Assembly: GCF_048773025.1 (NCBI RefSeq)
Contig: NW_027413960.1
Location: 3,475,945 to 3,539,944 of the forward strand
Source of the DNA: Camelus bactrianus
Taxonomy: Eukaryota; Chordata; Mammalia; Artiodactyla; Camelidae
DNA: 64,000 nt
Reading direction: 5' to 3'
Part shown: positions 12,198 to 23,649 of the stretch, one piece after another
How the letters are laid out: each line of letters starts with the position of its first letter
Numbering within the stretch: position 1 is the first letter of the stretch
The notes under the pieces: generated by a model
Database searches by the model: none
What the model was told of the DNA's origin: nothing
The model's input: only the letters and a program-made list of their open reading frames with translations
Translations under genes and position numbers: made by a program

Positions 12198-13691
12198 GGA
12201 GCTAGTACCTCCCCATATATATGTACGGAGTGGTGTTTGCAAATGAAGAGAAACTTTGTGTTCCCAACAAGCAAGGTGCAGGACGGCTTTCACACACACT
12301 TATCTCTCAGAACTGAGCATGTGGAGAGACGTTCGTTCATCTAGCACAATGGGAAAGGGTTGCAGGAAAAACTTTTACTCTGGTTTCTCAGTCTGTTTCC
12401 TAGTGCCGTTTTGAAGTTCCTGCAGTTTTCACTGTAAAACCGAGTTGGAGCTAGTACCTCCCCATATATATGTATGGAGTGGAGTTTGCAACTGAAGAGA
12501 AACTTTGTGTTCCCAACAAGCTAGGTGAAGGATGGCTTTCACACACACTTATCTCTCAGAACTGAGCATGTGGAGAGACGTTCGTTCATCTAGCACAAAG
12601 GGAACGGGTTGCAAGAGAAACTTTTACTCTGGTTTCTCAGTCTGTTTCCTAGTGCCTGTTTGAAGTTCCTGCAGTTTTCACTGTAAAACCGAGTTGGAGC
12701 TAGTACCTCCCCATATATATGTATGGAGTGGACTTTGCAACTGAAGAGAAACTTTGTGTTCCCAACAAGCTAGGTGAAGGACGGCTTTCACACACACTTA
12801 TCTCTCAGAATTGAGCATGTGCAGTGACGTTCGTTCATCTAGCACAAAGGGAACGGGTTGCAAGAGAAACTTTTACTCTGGTTTCTCAGTCTGTTTCCTA
12901 GTGCCGGTTTGAAGTTCCTGAAGTTTTCACTGTAAAACCCAGTTGGAGCTAGTACATCCCCTTATATGTGTATGGAGTGGAGTTTGCAGCAGAAGAGAAA
13001 CTTTGTGTTCCCAACAAGCTAGGTGAAGTACGGCTTTCACACACACTTATCTCTCAGAACTGAGCATGTGGAGGGACGTTCGTTCATCTAGCACAAAGGG
13101 AACGGGTTGCAGGAGATACTTTTACTCTGGTTTCTCAGTCTGTTTCCTAGTGCCAGTTTGAAGTTCCTGCAGTTTTCACTGTAAAACAGAGTTGGAGCTA
13201 GTACATCCCCATATATATGTACGGAATGTAGTTTGCAACTGAAGAGAAACTTTGTGTTCCCAACAAGCTAGGTGAAGGACGGCTTTCACACACACTTATC
13301 TCTCAGAACTGAGCATGTGGAGAGACGTTCGTTCATCTAGCACAAAGGGAACGGGTTGCAGGAGAAACTTTTACTCTGGTTTCTAAGTCTGTTTCCTAGT
13401 ACCGGTTTGAAGTTCCTGCAGTTTTCACTGTAAAACCGAGTTGGAGCTAGTACCTCCCCATTTATATGTATGGAGTGGAGTTTGCAACTGAAGAGAAACT
13501 TTGTGTTCCCAACAAGCTATGTGAAGTACGGCTTCCACACACACTTATCTCTCAGAACTGAGCATGTGGAGAGACGTTCGTTCATCTAGCACAAAGGGAA
13601 CGGGTTGCAGGAGAAACATTTACTCTGGTTTCTCGGTCTGTTTCCTAGTGCCAGTATGAAATTCCTGCAGTTTTCACTGTAAAACCGAGTT
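12198..13691 (+). repeat. Six-monomer HOR m1-m6 (1,494 bp)
   Basis: Monomers start at 12,198, 12,447, 12,696, 12,945, 13,194 and 13,443. From about 12,447 it matches the next unit closely, including rare shared states gcagcagaag, gcaggagatac, tttctaagtctg and cggcttccacac. Confidence 0.93.
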
Positions 13692-15185
13692 GGAGCTAGT
13701 ACCTCCCCATATATATGTATGGAGTGGTGTTTGCAACTGAAGAGAATCTTTGTGTTCCCAACAAGCAACGTGCAGGACGGCTTTCACACACACTTATCTC
13801 TCAGAACTGAGCATGTGGAGAGACGTTCGTTCATCTAGCACAATGGGAATGGGTTGCAGGAAAAACTTTTACTCTGGTATCTCAGTCTGTTTCCTAGTGC
13901 CGTTTTGAAGTTCCTGCAGTTTTCACTGTAAAACCGAGTTGGAGCTAGTACCTCCCCATATATATGTATGGAGTGGAGTTTGCAACTGAAGAGAAACTTT
14001 GTGTTCCCAACAAGCTAGGTGAAGGATGGCTTTCACACACACTTATCTCTCAGAACTGAGCATGTGGAGAGACGTTCGTTCATCTAGCACAAAGGGAACG
14101 GGTTGCAAGAGAAACTTTTACTCTGGTTTCTCAGTCTGTTTCCTAGTGCCTGTTTGAAGTTCCTGCAGTTTTCACTGTAAAACCGAGTTGGAGCTAGTAC
14201 CTCCCCATATATATGTATGGAGTGGACTTTGCAACTGAAGAGAAACTTTGTGTTCCCAACAAGCTAGGTGAAGGACGGCTTTCACACACACTTATCTCTC
14301 AGAATTGAGCATGTGCAGTGACGTTCGTTCATCTAGCACAAAGGGAACGGGTTGCAAGAGAAACTTTTACTCTGGTTTCTCAGTCTGTTTCCTAGTGCCG
14401 GTTTGAAGTTCCTGAAGTTTTCACTGTAAAACCCAGTTGGAGCTAGTACATCCCCTTATATGTGTATGGAGTGGAGTTTGCAGCAGAAGAGAAACTTTGT
14501 GTTCCCAACAAGCTAGGTGAAGTACGGCTTTCACACACACTTATCTCTCAGAACTGAGCATGTGGAGGGACGTTCGTTCATCTAGCACAAAGGGAACGGG
14601 TTGCAGGAGATACTTTTACTCTGGTTTCTCAGTCTGTTTCCTAGTGCCAGTTTGAAGTTCCTGCAGTTTTCACTGTAAAACAGAGTTGGAGCTAGTACAT
14701 CCCCATATATATGTACGGAATGTAGTTTGCAACTGAAGAGAAACTTTGTGTTCCCAACAAGCTAGGTGAAGGACGGCTTTCACACACACTTATCTCTCAG
14801 AACTGAGCATGTGGAGAGACGTTCGTTCATCTAGCACAAAGGGAACGGGTTGCAGGAGAAACTTTTACTCTGGTTTCTAAGTCTGTTTCCTAGTACCGGT
14901 TTGAAGTTCCTGCAGTTTTCACTGTAAAACCGAGTTGGAGCTAGTACCTCCCCATTTATATGTATGGAGTGGAGTTTGCAACTGAAGAGAAACTTTGTGT
15001 TCCCAACAAGCTATGTGAAGTACGGCTTCCACACACACTTATCTCTCAGAACTGAGCATGTGGAGAGACGTTCGTTCATCTAGCACAAAGGGAACGGGTT
15101 GCAGGAGAAACATTTACTCTGGTTTCTCGGTCTGTTTCCTAGTGCCAGTATGAAATTCCTGCAGTTTTCACTGTAAAACCGAGTT
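13692..15185 (+). repeat. Six-monomer HOR m1-m6, second tandem copy
   Basis: This is the tandem partner of the preceding unit. The m1 at 13,692 and the one at 15,186 share gagaatctttg, caacgtgcagg and ggtatctcag, whereas the m1 at 12,198 lacks them. The exact duplicated segment therefore runs from roughly 12.4 kb to 15.4 kb, not precisely from monomer edge to monomer edge. Confidence 0.93.
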
Positions 15186-16194
15186 GGAGCTAGTACCTCC
15201 CCATATATATGTATGGAGTGGTGTTTGCAACTGAAGAGAATCTTTGTGTTCCCAACAAGCAACGTGCAGGACGGCTTTCACACACACTTATCTCTCAGAA
15301 CTGAGCATGTGGAGAGACGTTCGTTCATCTAGCACAATGGGAATGGGTTGCAGGAAAAACTTTTACTCTGGTATCTCAGTCTGTTTCCTAGTGCCGTTTT
15401 GAAGTTCCTGCAATTTTCACTGTAAAACCGAGTTGGAGCTAGTACCTCCCCATATATATGTATGGAGTGGAGTTTGCAACTGAAGAGAAACTTTGTGTTC
15501 CCAACAAGCTAGGTGAAGGATGGCTTTCACACCCACTTATCTCTCAGAACTGAGCATGTGGAGAGACGTTCGTTCATCTAGCACAAAGGGAACGGGTTGC
15601 AGGAGAAATTTTAATCTGGTTTCTCAGCCTGTTTCCTAATGCCGGTTTGAAGTTCCTGCAGTTTTCACTGTAAAACCGATTGGAACTAGTACCTCCCCTT
15701 ATATATGTATGGAGTGGAGTTTGCAACAGAAGAGAAACTTTGTGTTCCCAACAAGCTAGGTAAAGGACGGCTTTCAAACACACTTATCTCTCAGAACTGA
15801 GCATGTGGAGAGACGTTCTTTCATCTAGCACAAAGTGAACTGGTTGCAGGAGAAACTTTTTCTCTGGTATCTCGGTCTGTTTCCTAGTGCCTGTTTGAAG
15901 TTACTGCACTTTTCACTGTAAAACCGAGTTGGAGCTAGAAACTCTCCATATATATGTATGGAGTGGAGTTTGCAACTGAAGAGAAACTTTGTGTCCCCAA
16001 CAAGCTAGGTGCAGGACGGCTTTCACACACACTTATCTCTCAGAACTGAGCATGTGGATAGACGTTCGTTCATCTAGCACAAAGGGAACGGGTTGCCGGA
16101 AAAACTTTTACTCTGGTTTCTCAGTCTGTTTCCTAGTGCCTGTTTGAAGTTACTGCAGTTTTCACTGTAAAACCGAGTTGGAGCTAGTACCTCC

Positions 16195-16210
16195 CCATAT
16201 ATATGTATGG
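16195..16210. repeat. AT-rich near-palindrome (representative copy)
   Basis: The 16-mer ccatatatatgtatgg matches its own reverse complement at 14 of 16 positions and is flanked by ctcc on the left and ggag overlapping its right end. It recurs at offset 16-31 of most monomers. Types m4, m5, m6 and n2 carry variants (cttatatgtg, atgtacgg, atttatatg, cttatatatg), most of which weaken the symmetry. Local melting or cruciform formation is an inference. Confidence 0.75.
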
Positions 16211-16272
16211 AGTGGACTTTGCAACTGAAGAGAAACTTTGTGTTCCCAACAAGCTAGGTGAAGGACGGCTTT

Positions 16273-16281
16273 CACACACAC
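16273..16281. repeat. Short CA dinucleotide run (representative copy)
   Basis: The run cacacacac occurs at monomer offset 94-102 and is present in nearly all copies without length change, unlike a free microsatellite. A few copies vary it, such as aaacac near 1,090 and cccac near 15,532. No function can be assigned. Confidence 0.8.
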
Positions 16282-16310
16282 TTATCTCTCAGAACTGAGC
16301 ATGTGGAGAG

Positions 16311-16341
16311 ACGTTCGTTCATCTAGCACAAAGGGAACGGG
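16311..16341 (+). other. Conserved ACGTTCG box with downstream ACGGG; split CENP-B-box-like pair (representative copy)
   Basis: ACGTTCG lies at 16,311-16,317, TTCGTT at 16,313-16,318 and GGAACGGG at 16,334-16,341. The known CENP-B box is nTTCGnnnnAnnCGGGn. Here the TTCG and CGGG ends are both present but separated by too many bases: a 14-bp insert lies between TTCGTT and GGAACGGG, and the base where the central A should fall is T. It is therefore not a canonical box. ACGTTCG is kept in almost all monomers; I noted about 13 exceptions among 257. Binding by any protein is inference. Confidence 0.4.
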
Positions 16342-16347
16342 TTGCAG

Positions 16348-16371
16348 GAGAAACTTTTACTCTGGTTTCTC
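16348..16371. repeat. Perfect 7-bp inverted repeat gagaaac/gtttctc (representative copy)
   Basis: The arms are gagaaac (16,348-16,354) and gtttctc (16,365-16,371) with a 10-base spacer, at monomer offset 169-192. The left arm is changed to gaaaaac in m1 and several n monomers, and the right arm to gttctc in n1. Another gagaaac at offset 51-57 could pair with the same right arm. It is a possible stem in single-stranded DNA or RNA. Confidence 0.75.
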
Positions 16372-16401
16372 AGTCTGTTTCCTAGAGCCGGTTTGAAGTT
16401 C

Positions 16402-16422
16402 CTGCAGTTTTCACTGTAAAAC
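16402..16422. repeat. PstI site plus gtttt/aaaac inverted repeat (representative copy)
   Basis: CTGCAG lies at 16,402-16,407 and gttttcactgtaaaac at 16,407-16,422, with 5-bp arms gtttt and aaaac around cactgt. CAGT and ACTG inside the same stretch form an alternative small stem. Type m3 has ctgaag and lacks the PstI site, so a PstI digest should give a 249-bp ladder with frequent 498-bp bands. Confidence 0.8.
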
Positions 16423-16677
16423 CGAGTTGGAGCTAGTACCTCCCCATTTATATGTATGGAGTGGTGTTTGCAACTGAAGAGAAACTTTGTGTTCCCAACA
16501 AGCAATGTGAAGGACGGCTTTCACACACACTTATCTCTCAGAACTGAGCATGTGGAGAGACGTTCGTTCATCTAGCACAAAGGGAACGGGTTGCAGGAGA
16601 AACATTTACTCTGGTTTCTCGGTCTGTTTCGTAGTGCCAGTATGAAGTTCCTGCAGTTTTCACTGTAAAACCGAGTT

Positions 16678-17424
16678 GGAGCTAGTACCTCCCCATATAT
16701 ATGTATGGAGTGGTGTTTGCAACTGAAGAGAAACTTTGTGTTCCCAACAAGCAAGGTGAAGGACGGCTTTCACACACACATATCTCTCAGAACTGAGCAT
16801 GTGGAGAGACGTTCGTTCATCTAGCACAATGGGAATGGGTTGCAGGAAAAACTTTTACTCTGGTTTCTCAGTCTGTTTCCTAGTGCCGTTTTGAAGTTCC
16901 TGCAGTTTTCACTGTAAAACCGAGTTGGAGCTAGTACTTCCCCATATATATGTACGGAATGTAGTTTGCAACTGAAGAGAAACTTTGTGTTCCCAACAAG
17001 CTAGGTGAAGGACGGCTTTCACACACACTTATCTCTCAGAACTGAGCATGTGGAGAGACGTTCGTTCATCTAGCACAAAGGGAACGGGTTGCAGGGGAAA
17101 CTTTTACTCTGGTTTCTCAGTCTGTTTCCTAGTAACGGTTTGAAGTTCCTGCAGTTTTCACTGTAAAACCGAGTTGGAGCTAGTACCTCCCCATTTATAT
17201 GTATGGAGTGGAGTTTGCAACTGAAGAGAAACTTTGTGTTCCCAACAAGCAAGGTGAAGGACGGCTTTCACACACACTTATCTCTCAGAACTGAGCATGT
17301 GGAGAGACGTTCGTTCATCTACCACAAAGGGAACGGGTTGCAGGAGAAACATTTTCTCTGGTTTCTCGGTCTGTTTCCTAGTGCCAGTATGAAGTTCCTG
17401 CAGTTTTCACTGTAAAACCGAGTT
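16678..17424 (+). repeat. Isolated m1, m5, m6 triplet
   Basis: The m1 at 16,678 (cacatatctc, gccgtttt) is followed directly by m5 at 16,927 (acttcccc, acggaatgtag), so m2-m4 are missing. The m6 at 17,176 has caaggtgaagg, taccacaaagg and acattttctc. This looks like a deletion of three monomers in register. Confidence 0.84.
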
Positions 17425-19416
17425 GGAGCTAGTACCTCCCCATATATATGTATGGAGTGGTGTTTGCAACTGAAGAGAAACTTTGTGTTCCCAACAAGCA
17501 AGGTGCAGGACGGCTTTCACACACACTTATCTCTCAGAACTGAGCATGTGGAGAGACGTTCGTTCATCTAGCACAATGGGAATGTGTTGCAGGAAAAACT
17601 TTTACTCTGGTTTCTCAGTCTGTTTCCTAGTGCCGGTTTGAAGTTACTGCAGTTTTCACTGTAAAACCGAGTTGGAGCTAGTACCTCCCCATATATATGT
17701 ATGGAGTGGAGTTTGCAACTGAAGAGAAACTTTGTGTTCCCAACAAGCTAGGTGAAGGATGGCTTTCACACACACTTATCTCTCAGAACTGAGCATGTGG
17801 AGAGACGTTCGTTCATCTAGCACAAAGGGAACGGGTTGCAAGAGAAACTTTTACTCTGGTTTCTCAGTCTGTTTCCTAGTGCCTGTTTGAAGTTCCTGCA
17901 GTTTTCACTGTAAAACCGAGTTGGAGCTAGTACCTCCCCATATATATGTATGGAGTGGACTTTGCAACTGAAGAGTAACTTTGTGTTCCCAACAAGCTAG
18001 GTGAAGGACGGCTTTCACACACACTTATCTCTCAGAATTGAGCATGTGCAGTGACGTTCGTTCATCTAGCACAAAGGGAACGGGTTGCAAGAGAAACTTT
18101 TACTCTGGTTTCTCAGTCTGTTTCCTAGTGCCGGTTTGAAGTTCCTGAAGTTTTCACTGTAAAACCCAGTTGGAGCTAGTACATCCCCTTATATGTGTAT
18201 GGAGTGGAGTTTGCAACAGAAGAGAAACTTTGTGTTCCCAACAAGCAAGGTGAAGGACGGCTTTCACACACACTTATCTCTCAGAACTGAGCATGTGGAG
18301 GGACGTTCGTTCATCTAGCACAAAGTGAATGGTTTGCAGGAGAAACATTTACTCTGGTTTCTCAGTCTGTTTCCTAGTGCCAGTTTGAAGTTCCTGCAGT
18401 TTTCACTGTAAAACAGAGTTGGAGCTAGTACTTCCCCATATATATGTACGGAATGTAGTTTGCAACTGAAGAGAAACTTTGTGTTCCCAACAAGCTAGGT
18501 GAAGGACGGCTTTCACACACACTTATCTCTCAGAACTGAGCATGTGGAGAGACGTTCGTTCATCTAGCACAAAGGGAACGGGTTGCAGGAGAAACTTTTA
18601 CTCTGGTTTCTCAGTCTGTTTCCTAGTACCGGTTTGAAGTTCCTGCAGTTTTCACTGTAAAACCGAGTTGGAGCTAGTACCTCCCCATTTATATGTATGG
18701 AGTGGAGTTTGCAACTGTGGAGAAACTTTGTGTTCCCAACAAGCTATGTGAAGTACGGCTTTCACACACACTTATCTCTCAGAACTGAGCATGTGGAGAG
18801 ACGTTCGTTCATCTAGCACAAAGGGAACGGGTTGCAAGAGAAACTTTTACTCTGGTTTCTCAGTCTGTTTCCTAGTGCCGGTTTGAAGTTCCTGAAGTTT
18901 TCACTGTAAAACCCAGTTGGAGCTAGTACATCCCCTTATATGTGTATGGAGTGGAGTTTGCAACAGAAGAGAAACTTTGTGTTCCCAACAAGCTAGGTGA
19001 AGGACGGCTTTCACACACACTTATCTCTCAGAACTGAGCATGTGGAGAGACGTTCGTTCATCTAGCACAAAGGGAACGGGTTGCAGGAGAAACTTTTACT
19101 CTGTTTTCTCAGTCTGTTTCCTAGTACCGGTTTGAAGTTCCTGCAGTTTTCACTGTAAAACCGGGTTGGAGCTAGTACCTCCCCATTTAAATGTATGGAG
19201 TGGAGTTTGCAACTGAAGAGAAACTTTGTGTTCCCAACAAGCAAGGTGAAGGACGGCTTTCACACACACTTATCTCTCAGAACTGAGCATGTGGAGAGAT
19301 GTTCGTTCATCTAGCACAAAGGGAACGGGTTGCAGGAGAAACATTTGCTCTGGTTTCTCGGTCTGTTTCCTAGTGCCAGTATGAAGTTCCTGCAGTTTTC
19401 ACTGTAAAACCGAGTT
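17425..19416 (+). repeat. Eight-monomer segment with m6/m3 and m4/m5 hybrids
   Basis: The order is m1, m2, m3, m4, m5, an m6/m3 hybrid (18,670: catttatatg and ctatgtgaagtacgg, then gcaagagaaac and cctgaag), an m4/m5 hybrid (18,919: acatccccttatatg then gagagacg and tagtaccgg) and m6 (19,168). It totals 1,992 bp but has different hybrids from the eight-mer at 21,658, so it arose separately. Confidence 0.85.
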
Positions 19417-20910
19417 GGAGCTAGTACCTCCCCATATATATGTATGGAGTGGTGTTTGCAACTGAAGAGAAACTTTGTGTTCCCAACAAGCAAGGTGCAG
19501 GACGGCTTTCACACACACTTATCTCTCAGAACTGAGCATGTGGAGAGACGTTCGTTCATCTAGCACAATGGGAATGGGTTGCAGGAAAAACTTTTACTCT
19601 GGTTTCTCAGTCTGTTTCCTAGTGCCGTTTTGAAGTTCCTGCAGTTTTCACTGTAAAACCGAGTTGGAGCTAGTACCTCCCCATGTATATGTATGGAGTG
19701 GAGTTTGCAACTGAAGAGAAACTTTGTGTTCCCATCAAGCTAGGTGAAGGATGGCTTTCACACACACTTATCTCTCAGAACTGAGCATGTGGAGAGACGT
19801 TCGTTCATCTAGCACAAAGGGAACGGGTTGCAAGAGAAACTTTTACTCTGGTTTTTCAGTCTGTTTCCTAGTGCCTGTTTGAAGTTCCTGCAGTTTTCAC
19901 TGTAAAACCGAGTTGGAGCTAGTACCTCCCCATATATATGTATGGAGTGGACTTTGCAACTGAAGAGAAACTTTGTGTTCCCAACAAGCTAGGTGAAGGA
20001 CGGCTTTCACACACACTTATCTCTCAGAATTGAGCATGTGCAGTGACGTTCGTTCATCTAGCACAAAGGGAACGGGTTGCAAGAGAAACTTTTACTCTGG
20101 TTTCTCAGTCTGTTTCCTAGTGCCGGTTTGAAGTTCCTGAAATTTTCACTGTAAAACCCAGTTGGAGCTAGTACATCCCCTTATATGTGTATGGAGTGGA
20201 GTTTGCAACAGAAGAGAAACTTTGTGTTCCCAACAAGCTAGGTGAAGTACGGCTTTCACACACACTTATCTCTCAAAACTGAGCATGTGGAGGGACGTTC
20301 GTTCATCTAGCACAAAGGGAATGGGTTGCAGGAGAAACTTTTACTCTGGTTTCTCAGTCTGTTTCCTAGTGCCAGTTTGAAGTTCCTGCAGTTTTCACTG
20401 TAAAACAGAGTTGGAGCTAGTACTTCCCCATATATATGTACGGAATGTAGTTTGCAACTGAAGAGAAACTTTGTGTTCCCAACAAGCTAGGTGAAGGACG
20501 GCTTTCACACACACTTATCTCTCAGAACTGAGCATGTGGAGAGACGTTCGTTCATCTAGCACAAAGGGAACGGGTTGCAGGAGAAACTTTTACTCTGGTT
20601 TCTCAGTCTGTTTCCTAGTAGCGGTTTGAAGTTCCTGCAGTTTTCACTGTAAAACCGAGTTGGAGCTAGTACCTCCCCATTTATATGTATGGAGTGGAGT
20701 TTGCAACTGAAGAGAAACTTTGTGTTCCCAACAAGCTATGTGAAGTACGGCTTTCACACACACTTATCTCTCAGAACTGAGCATGTGGAGAGACGTTCGT
20801 TCATCTAGCACAAAGGGAACGGGTTGCAGGAGAAACATTTACTCTGGTTTCTCGGTCTGTTTCCTAGTGCCAGTATGAAATTCCTGCAGTTTTCACTGTA
20901 AAACCGAGTT
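19417..20910 (+). repeat. Six-monomer HOR m1-m6
   Basis: Marker states are catgtatatg and cccatcaagc in m2 (19,666), tttttcagtctg, ctcaaaactg in m4 (20,164), tagtagcgg in m5 (20,413) and gaaattcc in m6. The same set recurs at 34,596 and 48,286, which identifies those as copies of this unit. Confidence 0.92.
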
Positions 20911-21657
20911 GGAGCTAGTAAATCCCCATATATATGTATGGAGTGGAGTTTGCAACTGAAGAGAAACTTTGTGTTCCCAACAAGCAAGGTGCAGGACGGC
21001 TTTCACACACACTTATCTCTCAGAACTGAGCATGTGGAGAGACGTTCGTTCATCTAACACAATGGGAATGTGTTGCAGGAAAAACTTTTACTCTGGTTTC
21101 TCAGTCTGTTTCCTAGTGCCGGTTTGAAGTTACTGCAGTTTTCACTGTAAAACCGAGTTGGAGCTAGTACCTCCCCATATATATGTATGGAGTGGAGTTT
21201 GCAACTGAAGAGAAACTTTGTGTTCCCAACAAGCTAGGTGAAGGATGGCTTTCACACACACTTATCTCTCAGAACTGAGCATGTGGAGAGACGTTCGTTC
21301 ATCTAGCACAAAGGGAACGGGTTGCAAGAGAAACTTTTACTCTGGTTTCTCAGTCTGTTTCCTAGTGCCTGTTTGAAGTTCCTGCAGTTTTCACTGTAAA
21401 ACCGAGTTGGAGCTAGTACCTCCCCATATATATGTATGGAGTGGACTTTGCAACTGAAGAGTAACTTTGTGTTCCCAACAAGCTAGGTGAAGGACGGCTT
21501 TCACACACACTTATCTCTCAGAATTGAGCATGTGCAGTGACGTTCGTTCATCTAGCACAAAGGGAACGGGTTGCAAGAGAAACTTTTACTCTGGTTTCTC
21601 AGTCTGTTTCCTAGTGCCGGTTTGAAGTTCCTGAAGTTTTCACTGTAAAACCCAGTT
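20911..21657 (+). repeat. m1, m2, m3 linking the six-mer to the eight-mer
   Basis: The m1 copy has the distinctive gctagtaaatcccc, gag instead of gtg at offset 36-38, ctaacacaatgg and gaagttactg. The m3 has agagtaactttg. The same triplet lies at 36,089-36,835 and starts the unit at 49,779. Confidence 0.9.
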
Positions 21658-23649
21658 GGAGCTAGTACATCCCCTTATATGTGTATGGAGTGGAGTTTGC
21701 AACAGAAGAGAAACTTTGTGTTCCCAACAAGCAAGGTGAAGGACGGCTTTCACACACACGTATCTCTCCGAACTGAGCATGTGGAGAGACGTTCGTTCAT
21801 CTAGCACAAAGGGAACGGGTTGCAGGAGAAACATATACTCTGGTTTCTCGGTCTGTTTCCTAGTGCCAGTATGAAGTTCCTGCAGTTTTCACTGTAAAAC
21901 CGAGTTGGAGCTAGTACCTCCCCATATATATGTATGGAGTGGTGTTTGCAACTGAAGAGAAACTTTGTGTTCCCAACAAGCTAGGTGAAGGACGGCTTTC
22001 ACACACACTTATCTCTCAGAACTGAGCATGTGGAGAGACGTTCGTTCATCTAGCACAATGGGAATGGGTTGCAGGAAAAACTTTTACTCTGGTTTCTCAG
22101 TCTGTTTCCTAGTGCCGTTTTGAAGTTCCTGCAGTTTTCACTGTAAAACCGAGTTGGAGCTAGTACCTCCCCATATATATGTATGGAGTGGAGTTTGCAA
22201 CTGAAGAGAAACTTTGTGTTCCCAACAAGCTAGGTGAAGGATGGCTTTCACACACACTTATCTCTCAGAACTGAGCATGTGGAGAGACGTTCGTTCATCT
22301 AGCACAAAGGGAACGGGTTGCAAGAGAAACTTTTACTCTGGTTTCTCAGTCTGTTTCCTAGTGCCTGTTTGAAGTTCCTGCAGTTTTCACTGTAAAACCG
22401 AGTTGGAGCTAGTACCTCCCCATATATATGTATGGAGTGGACTTTGCAACTGAAGAGTAACTTTGTGTTCCCAACAAGCTAGGTGAAGGACGGCTTTCAC
22501 ACACACTTATCTCTCAGAATTGAGCATGTGCAGTGACGTTCGTTCATCTAGCACAAAGGGAACGGGTTGCAAGAGAAACTTTTACTCTGGTTTCTCAGTC
22601 TGTTTCCTAGTGCCGGTTTGAAGTTCCTGAAGTTTTCACTGTAAAACCCAGTTGGAGCTAGTACATCCCCTTATATGTGTATGGAGTGGAGTTTGCAACA
22701 GAAGAGAAACTTTGTGTTCCCAACAAGCTAGGTGAAGGACGGCTTTCACACACACTTATCTCTCAGAACTGAGCATGTGGAGGGACGTTCGTTCATCTAG
22801 CACAAAGGGAATGGGTTGCAGGAGAAACTTTTACTCTGGTTTCTCAGTCTGTTTCCTAGTGCCAGTTTGAAGTTCCTGCAGTTTTCACTGTAAAACAGAG
22901 TTGGAGCTAGTACTTCCCCATATATATGTACGGAATGTAGTTTGCAACTGAAGAGAAACTTTGTGTTCCCAACAAGCTAGGTGAAGGACGGCTTTCACAC
23001 ACACTTATCTCTCAGAACTGAGCATGTGGAGAGACGTTCGTTCATCTAGCACAAAGGGAACGGGTTGCAGGAGAAACTTTTACTCTGGTTTCTCAGTCTG
23101 TTTCCTAGTAGCGGTTTGAAGTTCCTGCAGTTTTCACTGTAAAACCGAGTTGGAGCTAGTACCTCCCCATTTATATGTATGGAGTGGAGTTTGCAACTGA
23201 AGAGAAACTTTGTGTTCCCAACAAGCTATGTGAAGTACGGCTTTCACACACACTTATCTCTCAGAACTGAGCATGTGGAGAGACGTTCGTTCATCTAGCA
23301 CAAAGGGAACGGGTTGCAGGAGAAACATTTACTCTGGTTTCTCGGTCTGTTTCCTAGTGCCAGTATGAAATTCCTGCAGTTTTCACTGTAAAACCGAGTT
23401 GGAGCTAGTACCTTCCCATATATATGTATGGAGTGGTGTTTGCAACTGAAGAGAAACTTTGTGTTCCCAACAAGCTAGGTGAAGGACGGCTTTCACACAC
23501 ACTTATCTCTCAGAATTGAGCATGTGCAGTGACGTTCGTTCATCTAGCACAAAGGGAACGGGTTGCAAGAGAAACTTTTACTCTGGTTTCTCAGTCTGTT
23601 TCCTAGTGCCGGTTTGAAGTTCCTGCAGTTTTCACTGTAAAACCCAGTT
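21658..23649 (+). repeat. Eight-monomer HOR (1,992 bp), copy at 21.7 kb
   Basis: The order is P (an m4/m6 hybrid: acatccccttatatgtg and caacagaag, then cacgtatctctccgaac and acatatactc), m1 with ctaggtgaagg, m2, m3 (agagtaac), m4, m5 (tagtagcgg), m6, and an m1/m3 hybrid at 23,401 (taccttccc and gtgttt, then cagaattgagcatgtgcagtg). It matches 36,836-38,827. Confidence 0.93.

Larger units (their letters stand above)
16180..16428 (+). repeat. Reference monomer close to the common sequence (249 bp)
   Basis: Chosen as a near-consensus copy for describing monomer parts. In order it holds the AT-rich near-palindrome, a first gagaaacttt block at offset 51-60, a CA run, ACGTTCG, ACGGG, a second gagaaacttt at 169-178 with its gtttctc partner, a PstI site and the gtttt/aaaac inverted repeat. 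It differs from most copies by gac rather than gag at offset 36-38 and by cctagagcc near offset 207, which mark it as an n5-type monomer. There are six CpGs per typical monomer, at offsets 87, 133, 137, 159, 210 and 244. Confidence 0.9.
15186..16677 (+). repeat. m1 plus shortened n-type block
   Basis: Monomers are m1 (15,186), n1-like (15,435; 247 bp, with ccgattgg), an n2/n3 hybrid (15,682: ggaactagtacc start, then gtgaactgg and actttttctctgg), n4 (15,931: actctcc, ggatagacg, gccggaaaaac), n5 (16,180) and n6 (16,429: catttatatg, caatgtgaagg, tttcgtagtgcc). Fusion of n2 and n3 removed one monomer relative to the block at 27.1 kb. Confidence 0.85.

Noticed and set aside
12790-12835. TGACGT half-CRE motif in m3 monomers (gtgcagtgacgttcg)
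   Set aside because: It arises from a two-base difference in a single monomer type beside the common ACGTTCG. A six-base match is expected by chance and has no promoter context.
16253-16320. Possible tRNA-type internal promoter (gttcgttc resembling a B box, taggtgaagg resembling an A box)
   Set aside because: GTTCG is followed by T, not A, and the A-box match is poor. No tRNA fold or SINE tail is present.
16311-16327. Canonical CENP-B box
   Set aside because: TTCG is present, but the base where the required A should be is T, and CGGG is too far downstream. The canonical pattern is not met in the common monomer.
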